From Dictyobacter formicarum (GTDB taxonomy: Bacteria; Chloroflexota; Ktedonobacteria; Ktedonobacterales; Ktedonobacteraceae), in NCBI RefSeq assembly GCF_016587435.1, contig NZ_BNJJ01000046.1, positions 1-26,832 on the forward strand: DNA of 26,832 nt. The letters run 5' to 3'. The position numbers were made by a program, and so were the translations under genes. Below, piece by piece: positions 26,501-26,832 of this stretch (position 1 is the stretch's first letter; each line of letters opens with the position of its first letter). Below the pieces are notes generated by a model, which saw only the letters and a program-made list of their open reading frames with translations, was not told the DNA's origin and searched no databases.

Positions 26501-26610
26501 CATGCATACCATTTATCTGAGCCAATCTGAATTGTTGGCTCGTCTTTTCTTGTGCCCGCGGGCGGTATCACCGCATTATCAATAACGCGTGGGATAATGT
26601 GGCGCGCCAT
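23503..26610 (-). CDS. LuxR-family, MalT-like STAND ATPase regulator
   Basis: This 1035-residue signal-integrating transcription factor starts with a Trp/Tyr-rich module (about 20-100; GSWYWYAYRTQRGHVCKTYLGK) resembling small basic modules of phage and transposon proteins. It continues with a P-loop NTPase (Walker A VVAPAGWGKTTLL, about 167-179; Walker B-like HIVLVLEDYH), a winged-helix/arm region, and a long TPR-like helical repeat region (about 490-940). The C-terminal LuxR helix-turn-helix (975-1035; LTVREREVLSLLIVGASNRE) includes the usual NTVKKHV recognition helix. ATP and an inducer are expected to drive oligomerisation, as in MalT. Such very large MalT-like proteins are abundant in Ktedonobacteria. 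Its targets are unknown, and it is not obviously linked to the sugar locus. Confidence 0.93.
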   Translation of the reverse strand: MARHIIPRVIDNAVIPPAGTRKDEPTIQIGSDKWYAWLNEEKNCSFAYCCSEGSLTARREHRHGSWYWYAYRTQRGHVCKTYLGKSEELSIDKLHVAARQLTAEKAPTVQFQTAHASNAGISTQQNTPSLHLLTTKIAMPLARPNMVQRKRLIQWMNTAVQGSLTLVVAPAGWGKTTLLITWYTQDNGYAWPLAWVSLDMGDNDPLRFWTYVISALNSVDPEAAKDALALLYASPPQPIETVLTSLLNALRQFPNHIVLVLEDYHLITAQPIHAALTYFIEHLPANIHLVIASRSDPQLPVARLRVRGALAELRAAHLRFTSEETTTFLTESMGLALSPEQIAALQVHTEGWIAGLQLAALSMQGRHDLATFIDAFTGSHRYIVDYLVEEVLLRQAADVQDFLLRTCILERLSGPLCDAVCERSDGQRVLEYLERMNLFLVALDDERQWYRYHHLFMDVLRNRLRQSQPTVMPELHRRASRWYEQHDLFDAAVTHALEIPDVEQAAHLIEQYAWFTNFPSQFQVLLGWLNRLPDAFVRTQPMLCLMHAITLMLTFQVEKVYARVSDAEQCLQKEMPLEQQRSLMCLIVAFRANLARLFGDYAQCVPCAHEALRLMPDKDILPLIRLFRPSTIVTAASAYMLNGDMTPQTEHIVEEAVGAVYALGNLPTTMRSISNLARLQLLQGRLRQAATTIDRIAQLVAKREQLHTLLNGADYYVILGTIQYEWYQLSDAEHHLKSGLELVRETMQADAEMIARGYIVLARLQYARKESQQAFATLNTFMRIARQNGFAPQLLAQATAIQVQLEILQGNLEAAVRWMESNQEIEQKELCYLHECTYLTMARVYIALGRARPAGPFLSRALALLHRFLEDAEAKMRVQSIIEALILRSLALQAQGHLTEALTALQRALTLAEPEGYISIFIEEGTALIDLLRHAYRHGIAPAYIATLLAATQEKSIMPAGTQLSGYATPMVEALTVREREVLSLLIVGASNREIAEQLVLSVNTVKKHVLNLCGKLGAQSRTQAIARARALEWL

Positions 26611-26667
26611 CTAGTCTGTTCTCTCTGTTATTTCATGAGACATACGATATCTCTGGCTGCTATGATA

Positions 26668-26832
26668 TCAAGGTCTATCATTAAAACGTACCCGGTGCTG
26701 TGAGTGAACCTGATAGCCGCTGATCTGCTCAAAGGCATAGGCAGCACGCAATAGCGTTGCCTCCTCTCCTCGACGGCCAACCAACATCATCCCGATTGGC
26801 AGTCCATTTGAGAGACCGCATGGTACTGATGA
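26668..26832 (-). CDS. Amidase (amidase-signature family), C-terminal fragment
   Basis: This is the last 54 residues of a protein that runs beyond the window edge, with the stop TGA at 26668-26670. The translation contains [19 protein letters not shown] and [12 protein letters not shown], the standard C-terminal signature of the amidase-signature family (GatA, aliphatic and indole-acetamide amidases). The catalytic Ser-Ser-Lys triad would be upstream and is not visible, so the substrate cannot be told. The gene ends 57 nt before the start of the LuxR gene and points the same way. Confidence 0.85.
   Translation of the reverse strand, partial: SSVPCGLSNGLPIGMMLVGRRGEEATLLRAAYAFEQISGYQVHSQHRVRFNDRP

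Overview
The window looks like a chromosomal fragment of a Ktedonobacteria-type Chloroflexota. The reasons are moderate GC, a very large MalT-like LuxR ATPase regulator with a Trp/Tyr-rich N-terminal module, dispersed palindromic intergenic elements, and soil-type carbohydrate genes. This assignment is inference from gene style, not from a marker gene.

The dominant structure is an inverted duplication of about 8.2 kb. Positions 1-8235 are the reverse complement of 13819-22042, and a 5.6 kb unique spacer lies between them. From about 4006 to 8235 I find no difference from the right arm. Positions 1-4005 carry about 23 small indels, mostly in homopolymers, and essentially no substitutions. They become denser toward position 1 and break the left copies of the antiporter and the GH127 gene. 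The left arm also fuses a truncated Gfo/Idh/MocA oxidoreductase to the tail of the substrate-binding protein. Indels without substitutions, concentrated at one end, suggest a fold-back or chimeric read joined to a contig end. A recent true duplication is the alternative. The right arm is intact and runs on collinearly, so I treat it as the authentic copy.

The authentic layout is as follows. A minus-strand oxidoreductase (from 9244, 3' end lost at the junction) diverges from a plus-strand carbohydrate locus. That locus contains a GntR/FadR-type regulator (9624) with a near-consensus promoter and a palindromic operator candidate; a PhyH-like oxygenase (10476); two ABC sugar permeases (11430, broken by a 1-nt frameshift; 12402); a lipoprotein sugar-binding protein (13392); a GH36 alpha-galactosidase (14896); an enolase-superfamily acid-sugar dehydratase or racemase overlapping it (16868); and, after a repeat-bearing intergenic region, a GH127-like beta-L-arabinofuranosidase (18468). 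No ABC ATPase is encoded here, so a shared ATPase elsewhere is expected. Together the genes suggest import and breakdown of plant-derived galactose- or arabinose-containing oligosaccharides, with oxidation and dehydration of the released sugars.

Beyond the locus are a convergent CPA2 cation/proton antiporter (20641-21864, minus), a divergent pyridine nucleotide-disulfide oxidoreductase (22083-23477), the MalT-like LuxR regulator (23503-26610, minus) and the C-terminal end of an amidase (26668-26832, minus) cut by the window edge. Two families of long perfect hairpins sit in the intergenic regions.
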